DNA of 64,000 nucleotides from Calothrix parasitica NIES-267 (GCF_002368095.1 NZ_AP018227.1:648001-712000), one strand, 5' to 3'. Positions 8,117-17,830 are shown, numbered from the stretch's first letter. Numbers and translations are program-made. Notes: generated by a model from the letters alone, not told the origin.

Positions 8117-9283
8117 CTACATTAAATTAAAACTATTAGCTGACCATTTTTTAAAAGCTGTTTTTTGCTTGTTTAAATATTTTGAAATTGAATTTTCAGC
8201 CATCAAAGACATTTCATGGTTGCTTTTCCACAAATAATCTAAGGGTTGAAGATAAACTTTATACGATTCCATCGCTTCACTATGAGTTTGAAAGCTGTTG
8301 TGTAATCCTTCCGTCTCTTCCGTGAAACAACGACACATCATATCTTTCGCTTCTGCTTCATCCATCCCAAAAATTGGCGATCGCAACACTCGGTAAATAG
8401 CTGGATACAGTGCAGCATCGTACCAAAATATACCGTTAACAGCAACAGAACAGTGATAATGGTCTTTTTGACAACCACGTATTCCTAAATTAGCAACTAA
8501 TTTCTCAAACTCTGTCGGGGGTTTGATACAGTTAATCACGTCATGGGAAATTATGGTCGAACTATTAAAATGAAAGCTCTCATCCATAAAGTGGTAGTAA
8601 GAAATTTTTGCAGGAATAGGAGCAGTTTCTGGATTTGGATGTTTATGATAATAATTGCTCAGTTTGTGTTGAACCAATTTACCGTTAAGAGTTCTTACTC
8701 CCCTGACAGTAAAATACTGACAAGCAAGAAATGTATTATCAGCAGATATTAATCCAAAAGCTTGTAGCTGAAGTTTTTTCCATTGACGTTTGAGAGAGTT
8801 AGTATCAGCAAATATCATTGTTTCCGCGTAAGGTCCGCGCATCGGATAGCTAAAAATCCGTTCTCCAAATAATCTTGATTCAACTTGATTAGAAACTGTT
8901 TTGAAAGCATTAATATGAGCGCGTTCTTGAGAAGATTCTAAGTCGAGCATATCGCATATTGGTCGAAAATCTTCTTGAGCATAGAGTCCAGCAGCACTCG
9001 TTTGATTGAAAAATATAGTCGCTATTTCAGCAGAAATAATTTGAGAGTAATAAGCTACCCAGTAAAGTTGATTGAGAATTATTTTTTGATATTGACTAGA
9101 TTCAAACCATAAAGGTGTACCGTAAAGTAATGAGAATTCTTCTGGATTCCAATATTCGTTTTTGCAATTTTCATAATTGAATTCAGCCGCAGCTTTATCT
9201 AATAATTCCGTACAATCTTGTTGCTGATTGCGTTTATAGTTAATTTCTAATTTGCGAGATACTTGTTTATTTTCTAAAAGCAT
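8117..9283 (-). CDS. AurF/CmlI-like diiron oxygenase (or CylC-type halogenase relative)
   Basis: The 388-residue protein is mainly helical and shows metal-ligand spacing like AurF: E86, then E120-R-A-H123, then H231-x3-E235-x2-H238 in HFMDESFH. AurF and CmlI are diiron N-oxygenases; the cyanobacterial CylC halogenases belong to the same broad fold, so both are possible. I see no clear glutamate for the remaining carboxylate ligand (Q189 is in the general area), which could matter for chemistry. It lies in a run of oxygenase genes. Family assignment is inferred from ligand spacing, not from an alignment. Confidence 0.65.
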   Translation of the reverse strand: MLLENKQVSRKLEINYKRNQQQDCTELLDKAAAEFNYENCKNEYWNPEEFSLLYGTPLWFESSQYQKIILNQLYWVAYYSQIISAEIATIFFNQTSAAGLYAQEDFRPICDMLDLESSQERAHINAFKTVSNQVESRLFGERIFSYPMRGPYAETMIFADTNSLKRQWKKLQLQAFGLISADNTFLACQYFTVRGVRTLNGKLVQHKLSNYYHKHPNPETAPIPAKISYYHFMDESFHFNSSTIISHDVINCIKPPTEFEKLVANLGIRGCQKDHYHCSVAVNGIFWYDAALYPAIYRVLRSPIFGMDEAEAKDMMCRCFTEETEGLHNSFQTHSEAMESYKVYLQPLDYLWKSNHEMSLMAENSISKYLNKQKTAFKKWSANSFNLM

Positions 9284-9590
9284 TTTTTGTTTATTAATTA
9301 TTAATTATTAATTATTAGTTAATCTCATAGTTCTTTTCATTTCAGTGCTACATAACCTCCTTCCCCTCTCCTTATTAAGGACGGATGTATCTTATATCTT
9401 GCACCATTCGCAATCAGTCTAGATAAACCCGGTTTCTAGTCATGAAAGCATTACTATCTTGTTATGAAATTACAAAGAAACCGGGTTTATGATACTAGTG
9501 CAAGAAGTTAGGTGTATTCTGCTTAATTGAAAACTGTTATAGTCATTTTTTCGGTGCGTTAGACTAAATTCGTAACACACCCTACGGTTT
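9284..9590. other. Intergenic region carrying two dispersed repeats
   Basis: This gap between two diiron genes holds a truncated CCCCTCTCCTTATTAAGG hairpin repeat (about 9362-9390), the REPIN-like element at 9425-9488 and a copy of the TGGTGCGT-type repeat at 9553-9587 (GGTGCGTTAG...ACACACCCTACG). No gene is evident. Confidence 0.6.
9425..9488. repeat. REPIN-like inverted pair, copy 1
   Basis: AAACCCGGTTTCT at 9425-9437 and its inverse AGAAACCGGGTTT at 9476-9488 flank a 38-base core. Read on the opposite strand the core resembles those of the copies at 40645 and 32136. TTGCACC-like bases lie a little outside the arms. It belongs to the same family as the palindromes flanking the RAYT gene at 50536-51108. 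Confidence 0.75.
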
Positions 9591-10502
9591 TCAAAAAACA
9601 CATTGACTCGGCTTTAAAGCTTGAAAACTTCCTTTCATCTGTAGATTTTCTAATATATTTTCTGTATTAGGTAAGTTAATCAAACTATGTAATAATTTCA
9701 ATCGACTTCCGCTATGAATTTCTGTCTCAAGTTGTTGAAAAATATTGATTTTTTCTTGTTTTGATAAATGTCCTTTGACTCTCTCAACTGCTGCTACCAC
9801 GCTTTGAGGTCCCAACTGTACCATTTGTAAAAACATTGCTAATATTTCTACAATCACTTTATGATTTGATTTAGTCAGAGATACCTTTTCAAATAGCGTT
9901 ACTCCTGTAGCATGATGTCGGCTTTCATCTTGTAAAAAACCTTTAAAAATCGCACTTAATTGATAGTTTTGGCAATCTTTTGCGATACTACGATAGTGAG
10001 TTAAACCCCATCCCTCTAAAACTACCTGAAGCACAAATAATAAAACTGTTTTGTCATCATTTTTAACTACTTTTTCGAGCAAATCTAAAAATGGATTATT
10101 GTTTATTTCATGATTTGATAAAAAGCTGCTTATTTGTGATAGGTGGGTTACTTCATCCGCAGCAAATAAACCATAAAGCATTCTCTCTTCAATAGTTTCA
10201 GCTAATAGAATCATTTTAGCCATATAACCTACCCCAGCTTTCTCGATAAAATAAGCTTCTTCTAGAATTCCCTGACTGCAAAGCTGTAAAATTGAACTTT
10301 GTTCCACAGGTGTGGAATCTTGGAAAATTTTGACTTTATTGAGATTGAAATATTTAGCATCCCAGAAAGGAAGCATAGGTATATCACCTTGTATTGAATC
10401 AATCCCAGTTTTTTCTAATGCTGAAGATAAAATTCGATTGATTTTGTCTGCTTTCTCAATGTTTGGTAAATCTAGTCCCGCAATATTATAATCTTGATTC
10501 AT
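9591..10502 (-). CDS. Ferritin-like diiron protein, putative oxygenase
   Basis: The 303-residue helical protein carries the classic diiron set: a glutamate in EEAYFIEKAG (about residues 81-87), E117-V-T-H120 in ADEVTH, E163 in VLEGWGLTHY, and E193-S-R-H196 in DESRHH. This pattern is shared by ferritin-like oxygenases, desaturases and oxidases. It is not closely similar to the AurF-like neighbour. Its placement in the cluster suggests a catalytic rather than storage role, but nothing in the sequence names the substrate. Confidence 0.75.
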   Translation of the reverse strand: MNQDYNIAGLDLPNIEKADKINRILSSALEKTGIDSIQGDIPMLPFWDAKYFNLNKVKIFQDSTPVEQSSILQLCSQGILEEAYFIEKAGVGYMAKMILLAETIEERMLYGLFAADEVTHLSQISSFLSNHEINNNPFLDLLEKVVKNDDKTVLLFVLQVVLEGWGLTHYRSIAKDCQNYQLSAIFKGFLQDESRHHATGVTLFEKVSLTKSNHKVIVEILAMFLQMVQLGPQSVVAAVERVKGHLSKQEKINIFQQLETEIHSGSRLKLLHSLINLPNTENILENLQMKGSFQALKPSQCVF

Positions 10503-10645
10503 AATTAAACAATATAACGAAAATTATTGGTATTTATTGGTGTCTACAAAAAGATGAAAAATAAAATATTCCAGACAAATTTTCTCTGCAATAAACAATA
10601 TGTTTTTAATTCAATAATTCCTAACTCATAACTCCTAACTTCTTG

Positions 10646-10912
10646 CTACTCTTCCTCCGAGCAAGGAGAAATGAACATGGGATGAGATTTATTATCCTTC
10701 AAGCTGCTGTAATTACTTTCACGAGGTAAAAGCATTGGATGAGAATCTTTCTCGATTTTATTTTCGTTAGACTTATCTTCAGCAATAAATATTTCTGAAT
10801 CCTTATGGGAACAAATTTCAGCTTTGTTAGTCGCATTTACACCACAAGCAGCAAAAATAATTATTAGAAATGAGTGTAGAATTAGCGAACGCACTGTAAT
10901 AACTGTTTTCAT
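10646..10912 (-). CDS. Small predicted lipoprotein
   Basis: The 88-residue product starts with a hydrophobic signal segment ending in a lipobox-like FAAC (C23), followed by a polar, charged tail with a repeated SHPM motif (SHPMLLPRES and SHPMFISPC) and a final SEEE. I know no family. It lies within the oxygenase cluster on the same strand and could be an envelope partner, but it is also short enough to be a peripheral passenger. Confidence 0.55.
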   Translation of the reverse strand: MKTVITVRSLILHSFLIIIFAACGVNATNKAEICSHKDSEIFIAEDKSNENKIEKDSHPMLLPRESNYSSLKDNKSHPMFISPCSEEE

Positions 10913-11024
10913 AATTTAACAACTGAATTTGTATTTCTTCTAATTGCTATTGTTCTTCCTACATAAAGCTTCAACCCCTCTGTTTCAGTTTTCGCAACAC
11001 TTATTTAACCTCCTATAATCTAAT

Positions 11025-11090
11025 GCGGGCAAGATGCCCGCTATAATTATTTCATCCTTTACCTTTAACCTCTAACCTTTAACCTTTAAC
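11025..11090. repeat. GCGGGC hairpin plus CTTTAAC heptamer repeat
   Basis: GCGGGC-AAGAT-GCCCGC (11025-11041) is a tight hairpin frequent in cyanobacterial intergenic DNA, lying downstream of the Rieske gene that ends at 11094. Between them is a heptamer array CTTTAAC (11057-11090, about five units with variants). Confidence 0.7.
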
Positions 11091-11093
11091 CTA

Positions 11094-12188
11094 CTAATCA
11101 TTAGCTTCTCCTTTAGATTCCACCATCTCTGCTTTCTTCTGTCGTTGTTTTTCTGCTTCTTCGTCTACAGGTTCCCAACTTCCCCAACGTAAAGCTTTTT
11201 GTCTTTCCACATTTTGAATAAATTGTAAAATTGCATTATCTGCTTTAGTCGGTGTTTTAAAGTCGAAGTTGATAGTTTGAAAAATCTGAGTATCTCCTTT
11301 TGCAAAGTAGTTACCGACTAACTTGGTCAACCACAGCACGATTCTATTAAACAACCAGCCGAAAATACCCTTACGTTTTTTTGTAATCAAAACTGTTTGT
11401 CCTTCTGCTTTTCCCCCTTCAAGCAAACGCAAAGCAAACATAATATGAAAATGTAAAAAATCGGGACCTAATGTTACCGTACCAATGCTTCCGTACCAAT
11501 AACACATATTATAAGTAACGGCTTTTTTGTAAAAAGGACGGATTAATCTCATTAAAAAAGAATCTTGGCCACCTCTTGTAATATTGTTAAAAAGAATCGC
11601 ATTTTCGTTGAGTTGTTGCTTGCGAAAAACAATCTCTAAAGGTAAATTGTGAACTGTATTAAAGTGATGAGCGTCAATAGCATTAATCATCACCACATTA
11701 GGATGACAGTTTTTGATAAACTCAGAAGTTATAACACTATCGCATTCAAAATTTTCTAACTCTGGAACAAAAGGTAAAGGTTGTAAGGGAGTTTCACCCG
11801 TCCATATCCATATCATTCCGTATTTTTCATCAACCGACCAAGTTTTTAACTTTAAGGGAAAGGTGGTTCCCAAACAAGGGACATCAACACAATTTCCTTG
11901 ACTGTCAAACTTCCAATTATGAAATAAACAACGCAATCCCTCACCTTCTACTTTACCTTCTGCAAGGTGAGCGCCCATATGAGGACAATAAGCATCAAAA
12001 CAGACTAGTTTCCCGTCAATATTACGGTAAATTGCTAATTCTCTACCTAGTAAAGAAACTGCTTTTACCTTTCCTTTTCGCAGTCTTTTGGAAGGAATAA
12101 CCCAATACCAACCTTCAATAAAACGTCTTGGGTGATTGAATATTTGCGTGTAACGATATGAGTTAATCTTATTTTCTACGGTTTTCAT
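11094..12188 (-). CDS. Rieske non-heme iron oxygenase
   Basis: The 364-residue protein has Rieske ligands C68-P-H70 and C87-L-F-H90, and an iron triad in NAIDAHHFNTVH (D172, H175, H180). It is a paralogue of the 6582-7628 protein, including a similar hydrophobic segment (GWLFNRIVLWLTKLVGNYF, about residues 275-293). The C-terminal tail is rich in E, K and Q (EEAEKQRQKKAEMVESKGE), unlike its paralogue. It is probably the second gene of the minus-strand cluster, after the 12345-13106 gene. Confidence 0.9.
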   Translation of the reverse strand: MKTVENKINSYRYTQIFNHPRRFIEGWYWVIPSKRLRKGKVKAVSLLGRELAIYRNIDGKLVCFDAYCPHMGAHLAEGKVEGEGLRCLFHNWKFDSQGNCVDVPCLGTTFPLKLKTWSVDEKYGMIWIWTGETPLQPLPFVPELENFECDSVITSEFIKNCHPNVVMINAIDAHHFNTVHNLPLEIVFRKQQLNENAILFNNITRGGQDSFLMRLIRPFYKKAVTYNMCYWYGSIGTVTLGPDFLHFHIMFALRLLEGGKAEGQTVLITKKRKGIFGWLFNRIVLWLTKLVGNYFAKGDTQIFQTINFDFKTPTKADNAILQFIQNVERQKALRWGSWEPVDEEAEKQRQKKAEMVESKGEAND

Positions 12189-12344
12189 GTCATTTTTATT
12201 ACCGGAATTACCGGGTTATAAACAAGTTGTATTTAAAAGCGTTATATCAAGAAAGATTAGTTTTTAGTGTGTTGAAAGCATCACCCCGAAACTATTTAAC
12301 GCAATAATTTCAATCCAACCGTATTTTTTGTTTAAGTTAGAATT

Positions 12345-13106
12345 TTAAGCTGGAATTGTGATAACAGAGTTTTGATTTTCGCTATTATTATTTTGATTAT
12401 TTTGATTTGCAAACCACATTCTCCGTCCAGCACGAGTTAGATTTTCTTCACAAATCTCGGTAAAACAAACCAGTTCATCACCATTCAGATGACCCGGATT
12501 TAGCGTTTGAAAAAATTGGATGTGGGGGTCTCTTAATCTTTGAGTCGGTATACCGTGTAATTTATCTCGGAGTATGTGGGGATGGGGAAAACGAACTACA
12601 CCAGTTTTGATATTGTAATTTTCACCAAAACGTTTGATAGATAAATCTTGCATCAAGCACAAAATAGATTCGGGGGTTACTTTATCGTAACGGGGGTAAA
12701 ACTCTTTCCAAAATAACGGTAAAAAACGATAGGTGCGATAACCTCCAGAAATCAACAGCCAATACAGTTTACCTTTGCAATATTCGCGACGTAGTTTATT
12801 TATTGAAGATATCCAACCACTAGATAAAGCCGAACTAGACCAAGCGCTAGGGTCTACAATAGTATCTCCTGAAAAGACAATACTGATATTTTCACCTTTA
12901 AAACAGGTGTCATACATTAGTAAAGTTGAAAAACCTTTCAACTCATTTGTTTCTTCATCTTTAATTAAGATGACCCAGTTTTTACTATCTAAATCATTGT
13001 TGAAAACATCTCTTTTCACTCCTTCAAAATGATTATTCAAAAGAGCAAACATGCCTTCCATATCTAGAGTTGATAAATCTCTAGTGCTGATTAATTCACT
13101 ATTCAT
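12345..13106 (-). CDS. Uncharacterised protein, possibly GNAT-fold acyltransferase
   Basis: The 253-residue protein has a layout reminiscent of GNAT acyltransferases: an N-terminal helix pair, WVILIKDEETNELKGFSTL, NISIVFSGDTIVD, then helices and a YWLLISGGYRTYRFLPLFW segment. I cannot point to a clean acetyl-CoA loop, so the fold is a guess. It is the first gene of the minus-strand oxygenase cluster, with a 1.16-kb non-coding region upstream. An N- or O-acyl transfer step would suit the neighbouring GH3 and hexapeptide acyltransferase genes (inference). Confidence 0.5.
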   Translation of the reverse strand: MNSELISTRDLSTLDMEGMFALLNNHFEGVKRDVFNNDLDSKNWVILIKDEETNELKGFSTLLMYDTCFKGENISIVFSGDTIVDPSAWSSSALSSGWISSINKLRREYCKGKLYWLLISGGYRTYRFLPLFWKEFYPRYDKVTPESILCLMQDLSIKRFGENYNIKTGVVRFPHPHILRDKLHGIPTQRLRDPHIQFFQTLNPGHLNGDELVCFTEICEENLTRAGRRMWFANQNNQNNNSENQNSVITIPA

Positions 13107-14264
13107 TTTATTGCGATATATTTTTATATTCTTATTACTTACTGTAATTTTTAGTCCTCAAAAAAGTTGAGCTATATGTGTCAGATAGTTATCTGTCCAG
13201 AGTGTTTTTACAGAAAATTAAATTAAAAAATAAGACTGAAATCCTTATATATAAGTGTTTTGCATTGTTAAATATCTTTTTTTGATAAAATTCATTGAGA
13301 TACAAAAAATATAAAATATTGTAAACTACTAAAAACTTCATGTCACTTCATCCCTATTCAGCTATATTCAATTGATATCTTAATGTTTTATATATCTTCT
13401 TTAAAAGAATAGTAATTAATAGATTTTATGCAACCCAACACATCCATCGCAAAAGTTTAATTTCAATGCTTGCGCGGGTAAGTTTGTCGTAATTAATCCG
13501 ATACTTACAGAAAGAACAGTTTGTCAAAACAGCTTTCCCTTATAAAAATAATTATTACTGTGATTCTTAGATTGTTTCGTTTATCTTTGATTAGATAGCT
13601 ATTTAATTCTTTTGATAATTGCTATCTCATTTAGAAAATAAAATGCTTTTTTTAATCTCAGGAATTATCTATAAACATGTAACTTTAAACAAGTTATTAA
13701 ATATTTTATAAATGCTTAAAAATTATTTTGTATAGTGTTTTTTATATAAAGTTGCTTCTCATATTGTACATACGTATTTCTTACATTTTTTGATTTAAAG
13801 TAAAAAATATAACTTTTAATTATCTTTAAAAAGCTTTGTGTTTTTTAAAGTAAATTGAGCGGTAGTGAATAAAGATAAGCCTTGTAGAGCCGCTAATTCT
13901 TCATATACCGCAGATTTTGAACCTATATAGCCGATTACGTGTAAATTGCGCTACAATGAATTCAGCTTTGGCTGACGACATAATCTACGTGTATCTACAT
14001 TTCGCATCAGGGTTGCATCTTAATATCAAATTTATCTTGCCTTCAAAAGCATCTCAAAATTACCGTTACCATTTCTCTACAAGCTGAATACAACTTTTAC
14101 AAAAACTGATAGATAGCGAGACCTTTAGGGAATATGGTTATCCCTGGAGGCAATTTCACCATATATATCGAAAATAATCTCAAATTTGATAAAAAAGGTC
14201 TCGAAATGGGCAAAATAGGTTAACAACAATTCTATTTAAATTCAGGGAAGCAATCTACCTAATA
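13107..14264. other. Long divergent intergenic region
   Basis: This 1158-base AT-rich region separates the oxygenase cluster (leftward) from the histidine kinase gene (rightward) and must hold both promoters. I see no gene. Structure is concentrated at the right end: AGCGG...CCGCT arms near 13858-13894 and a larger inverted repeat at 14117-14203. Confidence 0.5.
14117..14203 (+). promoter_or_regulatory. Inverted repeat in leader of histidine kinase gene
   Basis: CGAGACCTTT (14117-14126) and AAAGGTCTCG (14194-14203) are perfect 10-base inverted arms, 67 bases apart, ending 61 bases before the kinase start codon. Inside the left part is a second hairpin, AGGGA...TCCCT (about 14127-14145). It could be a structured leader or a small repeat element. 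Confidence 0.4.
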
Positions 14265-16028
14265 ATGCACGACTTAACTAAATTTACCCTTAGAGATATG
14301 TCCGAGTGCGGTTTAGCATTACGACAAATCGCAGACAAAGCTAACTGCATGGAAGATGCTAGCAATCTGATTATCCAATATTTTTACGACAATTTTATTG
14401 ATAAAAATACTGGAGAAAAAAACTGCACTCTTGTACGCTTTTTTAAAACCCATCCTTATGGAAAACTAACTCCTGAATTGCAAGAATACGTGCGAGATAT
14501 ATTAGGTCAGAATAAAGTTGCGGATGATTTAAAATGTTTAACATTGTTTGCTACTGCTGGTGAACTTCCAGAATGGAATTCCCGCTATAAATCTACAGGA
14601 CATAAAGCAATACCTCTTGCAACTGAAGATGCAATAAATCGTATACCGATGATTTCGCAATTAATTAAACAGCTTGGGTTAAATCCAGGAATAATTGTAC
14701 AACCCGAGTCTGGTTTGTTGATTGATAGCGAACAACAGATGTACAACGTTTTTTACGTCAAAGATGCTTTAGGTAGTCCCCATATTCCTTCCCAAGATTC
14801 ATTTGTAATTCCATTTGGAGTTAAATCTGTAATTGGGTTTGGGGGATTATTACCTAGCGGTGATATGTTTACCGTTTTAATGTTTTTAAAGGTAATTGTT
14901 CCACAAACAATTGTAGAACTAATACGTCCTTTAGCTCTGAATGTGAAAACAGCTATTTTGCCATTTGATAATGGTATCTTTTTCCAAGATTTTAATCATA
15001 ATGTAATAAATCAAGATAGTAACTGTAATGAATTGCAGCGTTTAAATTCTCAAATTGGTACTTTGAATCAACTGTTGAATGTTTCCGAAAAATCTACAAT
15101 TACTCAATCAGACCGATTAGAAAAAGCAATCACTAATCTCGAACAAACTTTGAGTCAGCTTAAGAAAACCCAAATTCAACTAGTTCATAATGAAAAAATG
15201 TCTAGTTTAGGTCAAATGGTCGCAGGTATTGCTCATGAAATTAATAATCCTGTTAACTTTGTTCATGGTAATCTTTCCTATACAGAAGAATACAGTCAAA
15301 GTTTGATTAAATTAATCGAAATATATCAACAGCAATATCCTGATTACTCAGAAAAAATTAACCAGGATATTGATTTTGAGGAATTAGATTTTATTAAGGG
15401 AGACTTTTCCAAAATTATTCAGTCAATGAAAGTTGGAACGGAACGGATTAAAGAAATTGTTCAATCCTTAAGACTTTTTTCCCGCTTAGACGAAGCAGAA
15501 ATTAAACAAGTTGATATTCATCAAGGTATTGATAGTACTTTAATGATTTTACAAAGTCGTTTAAAAGCTCAGCTTAGTCATCCGAATATTGAAGTAATTA
15601 AAGAATATGGTCACTTACCAAAAGTCAATTGCTATCCCGGTCAATTAAACCAGGTATTCATGAATATTCTTGCTAATGCAATTGATGCTTTAGAAGAACA
15701 AATAGGTAATAGAGGATGGTCTACAGAAAATAGTCACGAAGACATATTTCAAGCTTGTCAAATTTGTATTCGTACCGAAGTAGTCGATAAAAAATATATC
15801 TCTATTAGTATTTCTGATAATGGGTCTGGGATGAATGAAGAAATTATTTCCAAGCTATTTGACCCGTTTTTTACCACTAAGGAAGTAGGTAAAGGAACGG
15901 GATTAGGTTTATCTATTAGTCATCAAATTATAGTAGAAAAACATGGGGGTAAACTTATCTGTAATTCCGCATCTGGAAAAGGTACAGAATTTATCATCGT
16001 GCTTCCTATTGACTTGCTTCATAAATAA
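14265..16028 (+). CDS. Sensor histidine kinase
   Basis: The 587-residue protein has an N-terminal sensory region of about 230 residues without membrane segments (GAF-like by layout), a coiled coil at about 255-310, then the dimerisation/phosphoacceptor motif MVAGIAHEINNPVNF with the phosphorylated His at 324. The ATPase part follows with an N box (NQVFMNILANAIDAL), DNGSGM and GKGTGLGLSI motifs. No receiver domain is attached and no response regulator gene is adjacent, so it is an orphan kinase. It is cytoplasmic by sequence. The start codon follows a structured leader. Confidence 0.9.
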   Translation: MHDLTKFTLRDMSECGLALRQIADKANCMEDASNLIIQYFYDNFIDKNTGEKNCTLVRFFKTHPYGKLTPELQEYVRDILGQNKVADDLKCLTLFATAGELPEWNSRYKSTGHKAIPLATEDAINRIPMISQLIKQLGLNPGIIVQPESGLLIDSEQQMYNVFYVKDALGSPHIPSQDSFVIPFGVKSVIGFGGLLPSGDMFTVLMFLKVIVPQTIVELIRPLALNVKTAILPFDNGIFFQDFNHNVINQDSNCNELQRLNSQIGTLNQLLNVSEKSTITQSDRLEKAITNLEQTLSQLKKTQIQLVHNEKMSSLGQMVAGIAHEINNPVNFVHGNLSYTEEYSQSLIKLIEIYQQQYPDYSEKINQDIDFEELDFIKGDFSKIIQSMKVGTERIKEIVQSLRLFSRLDEAEIKQVDIHQGIDSTLMILQSRLKAQLSHPNIEVIKEYGHLPKVNCYPGQLNQVFMNILANAIDALEEQIGNRGWSTENSHEDIFQACQICIRTEVVDKKYISISISDNGSGMNEEIISKLFDPFFTTKEVGKGTGLGLSISHQIIVEKHGGKLICNSASGKGTEFIIVLPIDLLHK

Positions 16029-16157
16029 ATTGTAGAAACGTAGCACTCCTACCTCTCATAACAGTTTCACAACAAGCAAAGGTTAAAGAATTGGTTTCAG
16101 TCTTAATCAATGTCCTAAATTAATTACGTATTACTATAATTTTGTAGAATATTAATC

Positions 16158-17291
16158 TTAATTTCTCTTTTTTAATTTTGCATTTAATTTTGGTGTTTGA
16201 CTTTCCCACAGACGAACTGTTTTATCAAAACCACCACTAGCAAGGGTTTTTCCGTCTGGGCTAAAAGCAAGAGAACTTACCCAGTCTGAATGTCCGTAAA
16301 GCTGACTCAACAAAGCACCCGTATTTAAATTCCAAATTTTAATCCCGTCTTTTCCGCTGGTCGCAAGGGTTTTTCCATCCGGGTTAACCGCAATCGCAAT
16401 CACTGAATTGGTATGTCCTCGAAAAGTTTGTAGTACTTTCCCTGAATTGAAATTCCACATTTTTACAGTGCGATCGCTACTAGCTGTAATTACATTATCT
16501 CCTGTCGGGGTAAAGGCTATAGCTTTAACTCCATTTTCGTGAGCTTTAAATCCACCGATTGCTCTTCCAGATTTTAAATCCCACAGTTTTACAACTCCTT
16601 TGCTATCACCGCTGACCAATCTTCTACCATCGGGACTAATAGCAACTGCATAAATTAAATCATTGAATCGCGTTAATGTTCCCAAAGGACGTTGCTGTAA
16701 CAAATCCCATACCCGGATTCCATCCAAAGCACCGCTAACAAGAACTTTACTATCTGGGGTTACAGCTAATGATAGTACGTTACTGCTATGTGCCCTAAAA
16801 GTACGAATAAATTTATAACTTTCCAGACTCCAAATATTAACAGTATTATCGGTACTGCTGCTAACCAAATGTCTACCGTCTGGAGAAATTAATAGAGACT
16901 GTATGGATTCTTGATGCGCTTTTTTAATCTCACCCAAGCGCTTCTTTTTTTTCATGTTCCACAAACGAATAATCCCATCGTTGTTAGAACCACCACTTAC
17001 GAGCATTCTACCGTCAGGACTAAAAGTTACAGATTTAACTGCTCCTTTGTGTCCGTTAAAAGTATGAGTTAATTTAGGGTTAGTAAAATTATTTGTAGCA
17101 GTTTCACCAACAACCACTTGCGCTATAGCTGGTTTAATCGATGGTAAATTTGTAGTACCTACAATACTTATCGCACCGAATAATATCCCGGTTAACTTTT
17201 TTACTACAGATATTTTAGATATAGCCGAATTATTATTCAACTTTATAAAATCAAACTTTATAAATTTATCACTATCGCGTAAAATTTTCAT
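16158..17291 (-). CDS. Secreted seven-blade WD40 repeat protein
   Basis: Seven WD40 repeats run through the body, from VKSVTFSPDGRMLVSGG to VSSLAFSPDGKTLASGGFDKTVRLWE, enough for one closed propeller. I place the start at the ATG at 17291 (MKILRDSDKF) because the next 45 residues contain a signal-like segment (KKLTGILFGAISIVG...PAIAQ); a longer frame reaching 17462 runs through a dispersed hairpin repeat and is unlikely to be translated. The protein is probably periplasmic or exported, acting as a binding scaffold. It converges with the kinase gene. Confidence 0.85.
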   Translation of the reverse strand: MKILRDSDKFIKFDFIKLNNNSAISKISVVKKLTGILFGAISIVGTTNLPSIKPAIAQVVVGETATNNFTNPKLTHTFNGHKGAVKSVTFSPDGRMLVSGGSNNDGIIRLWNMKKKKRLGEIKKAHQESIQSLLISPDGRHLVSSSTDNTVNIWSLESYKFIRTFRAHSSNVLSLAVTPDSKVLVSGALDGIRVWDLLQQRPLGTLTRFNDLIYAVAISPDGRRLVSGDSKGVVKLWDLKSGRAIGGFKAHENGVKAIAFTPTGDNVITASSDRTVKMWNFNSGKVLQTFRGHTNSVIAIAVNPDGKTLATSGKDGIKIWNLNTGALLSQLYGHSDWVSSLAFSPDGKTLASGGFDKTVRLWESQTPKLNAKLKKRN

Positions 17292-17444
17292 AATTGAGAA
17301 ATTCTCTAAGCAAATACCCTTAAAAATCGTAAAAGAGGGTTTCCCTTCCTTCACACCTATTTTGCATGTTTCTTCACAGGATTGCCAATAGAGAAAAATT
17401 GCTGATAATTGATATTTTTTTGTTAAACTTTTCACTAGAACATT

Positions 17445-17517
17445 AAAGACGCTGCAATGCAACGTCTTTACATCATTTCTGCATGTTTCTATCTAACCTT
17501 TGACCTTTGACCTTTGA
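17445..17517. repeat. AGACG-type hairpin plus CCTTTGA heptamers
   Basis: A hairpin with arms AAAGACGCTGCA / TGCAACGTCTTT (17445-17469) belongs to the family of the 8096 palindrome. It is followed by three CCTTTGA heptamers (17497-17517). Both lie between the WD40 gene and the small gene at 17528. Confidence 0.65.
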
Positions 17518-17527
17518 CCCTTCAAGG

Positions 17528-17830
17528 CTACTGTGGTGGTTTCTTCTTAGAAATACTCAACATTGGCAAAGAAGATTTTGATTTTGAAGAATGGTCTGTT
17601 AAATATAACTGCTTCACAGGTTCTTCAACTGGTACTGAAGGGTTTTGTTGAACTCGCAACCACCTTATTATCAAAGCAGTTCCAGCGGTTCCCAAACCAA
17701 AAAGAAACAGTGCCCAACTGTCATCAAATCCACCAATTAACGCATCCACTATTCCCATCGTAATTAATATGGTAATTATGGGTTCTTTGCGATAGGCTGA
17801 TTTTACAATACGAGGAAATACTGCATTCAT
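17528..17830 (-). CDS. Small membrane protein of unknown function
   Basis: The 100-residue product has two hydrophobic segments (EPIITILITMGIVDALIGG and WALFLFGLGTAGTALIIRWL, about residues 16-60) followed by a basic, Ser/Lys-rich cytoplasmic-type tail. Small proteins of this plan are common in cyanobacteria and largely uncharacterised. It is monocistronic, and its upstream region has no clear ribosome-binding site. Confidence 0.65.
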   Translation of the reverse strand: MNAVFPRIVKSAYRKEPIITILITMGIVDALIGGFDDSWALFLFGLGTAGTALIIRWLRVQQNPSVPVEEPVKQLYLTDHSSKSKSSLPMLSISKKKPPQ

